Shown here piece by piece: positions 5,263 to 6,181 of a stretch of 6,181 nucleotides of DNA. Below the pieces are notes generated by a model. That model was not told the origin of the DNA. It did not search any database and saw only the letters and a program-made list of their open reading frames with translations. The stretch is from Eubacterium sp. (GTDB taxonomy: Bacteria > Bacillota > Clostridia > Lachnospirales > Lachnospiraceae). The DNA lies in contig JAFZXD010000214.1 of NCBI GenBank assembly GCA_017616955.1, forward strand, positions 1-6,181, read 5' to 3'. Each line of letters starts with the position of its first letter. The stretch's first letter is position 1. The position numbers and the translations under genes were made by a program.

Positions 5263-6181
5263 ATGTTTAAAGTAAACGAAGATTATTTGAAGCTTCCGGG
5301 AAGTTATCTTTTTTCCAATATCGCAAAAAAGGTAAATGCATTTGCAGAAGAAAATCCGGACAAGAAGATCATCAGACTTGGAATCGGTGATGTTACTCAG
5401 CCACTTTGTCCTGCAGTAATCGATGCTCTTCACAAGGCTGTTGATGAGATGGCAAGTGCAGATACATTTAAAGGATATGCTCCCGACCTTGGATATGCAT
5501 TCCTCAGAGATACTATCGTTGAGAAGGCATTTAAGCCGCTTGGCGCTGAAGTATATGCAGATGAAGTATTTGTAAGTGATGGAGCAAAGTCTGATTCCGG
5601 AAATATTCAGGAGATCTTTTCGAAGGATGTTAAGGTTGCTGTATGTGACCCGGTTTATCCAGTATATGTAGATACAAATGTAATGGCAGGCAGAACAGGT
5701 GTTTATGATGCTGATACAGGTCTTTGGAGCAATGTTATCTATATGCCTTGTACAGCTGCAAATGGATATGCTCCTGAGATTCCATCAGAGCAGCCTGACA
5801 TTATTTATCTCTGCTTCCCTAACAATCCTACCGGAGCAACAATCACAAAGCTACAGCTTCAGGAGTGGGTTGATTATGCTAATAAGATTGGTGCGGTTAT
5901 CATTTACGATGCTGCTTATGAAGCATATATATCAGAGGCTGATGTACCTCATTCGATTTATGAATGTGAAGGTGCCAGAACATGTGCGATTGAGATCAGA
6001 TCATTTTCAAAGAATGCGGGATTCACAGGAACAAGACTTGGATACACTGTAATCCCTAAGGATATAAAAGATAATGAAGGAAATACACTTAATGCTCTGT
6101 GGGCAAGACGTCACGGAACTAAGTTTAACGGTGCTCCTTACATTATCCAGAAGGCCGGCGAGGCGGTGTATTCCGAAGAGG
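5263..6181 (+). CDS. dapL: LL-diaminopimelate aminotransferase, 3' end outside window
   Basis: DapL is a PLP enzyme that converts tetrahydrodipicolinate and glutamate directly to LL-diaminopimelate and 2-oxoglutarate, bypassing the succinylase and acetylase routes. The 306 residues seen include the family start (NEDYLKLPGSYLFSNIAKKV), LGIGDVTQPLCPAV at 39-52, the substrate loop around FKGYAPDLGYAFLR at 69-82, SDGAKSDSGNIQ at 105-116, PNNPTG at 186-191, YDAAYE at 215-220 and SFSKNAGFTGTRLGY at 247-261, where K250 is the PLP Schiff-base lysine. The ATG at 5263 follows AAGGAG at 5247-5252, about 10 bases away. The frame is open to the edge; with a usual length near 400, about 100 residues are missing. 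The downstream position after dapF gives DapF its substrate. Confidence 0.96.
   Translation, partial: MFKVNEDYLKLPGSYLFSNIAKKVNAFAEENPDKKIIRLGIGDVTQPLCPAVIDALHKAVDEMASADTFKGYAPDLGYAFLRDTIVEKAFKPLGAEVYADEVFVSDGAKSDSGNIQEIFSKDVKVAVCDPVYPVYVDTNVMAGRTGVYDADTGLWSNVIYMPCTAANGYAPEIPSEQPDIIYLCFPNNPTGATITKLQLQEWVDYANKIGAVIIYDAAYEAYISEADVPHSIYECEGARTCAIEIRSFSKNAGFTGTRLGYTVIPKDIKDNEGNTLNALWARRHGTKFNGAPYIIQKAGEAVYSEE

Noticed and set aside
4991..5433. Minus-strand frames opposite dapF (4991-5188) and the start of dapL (5242-5433)
   Set aside because: Both overlap well-recognised genes, and their translations resemble no known family.
5699..6052. Plus-strand open frame of 117 codons within dapL
   Set aside because: It is in another frame of the clear DapL coding sequence, which carries the PNNPTG and SFSK motifs across this span.

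Overview
The window looks like chromosomal DNA from a Gram-positive, low-to-moderate GC member of the Clostridia, most probably a Lachnospiraceae (Butyrivibrio/Roseburia-like gut or rumen bacterium). This rests on strong AAGGAGG-type ribosome sites before almost every gene, the conserved rpsF-ssb-rpsR operon, a DapL-type lysine pathway, and a lysine-rich Ig-like domain on a secreted protein of a kind common in that family. The genus assignment is inference. All recognised genes lie on the + strand.

Bases 1-923 form an AT-rich accessory block. It holds the 3' part of a gene for a JAB/RadC-like (JAMM-type) metalloprotease-fold protein with an HNH...S..D signature. A 44-residue acidic small protein follows, whose ribosome site is encoded in the last codons of the first gene. 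This block resembles mobile-element or phage-associated cargo rather than core genome.

Bases 924-2905 hold a secreted bacterial expansin (signal peptide, Ig-like domain, linker, double-psi beta-barrel domain, CBM63-like domain), then a TIGR00266/AIM24-family protein of unknown biochemical role. A strong rho-independent terminator closes the pair.

Bases 2906-4186 hold the housekeeping operon rpsF-ssb-rpsR (ribosomal protein bS6, single-stranded DNA-binding protein, ribosomal protein bS18). It has a good extended -10 promoter, a leader hairpin and a 14-bp-stem terminator.

Bases 4187-6181 start a meso-diaminopimelate/lysine unit. dapF (diaminopimelate epimerase, longer than usual) is followed 34 bases later by dapL (LL-diaminopimelate aminotransferase), which runs off the window end. 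DapL makes LL-DAP directly from tetrahydrodipicolinate and DapF converts it to meso-DAP for peptidoglycan and lysine.

No rRNA, tRNA, CRISPR array, insertion sequence or long repeat was seen. The most interesting parts are the JAB-like gene with its small partner, the expansin with an added Ig-like domain and a Tyr-to-Leu change in the D1 groove, and the rpsF leader hairpin. I did not find convincing evidence of a wholly new system.
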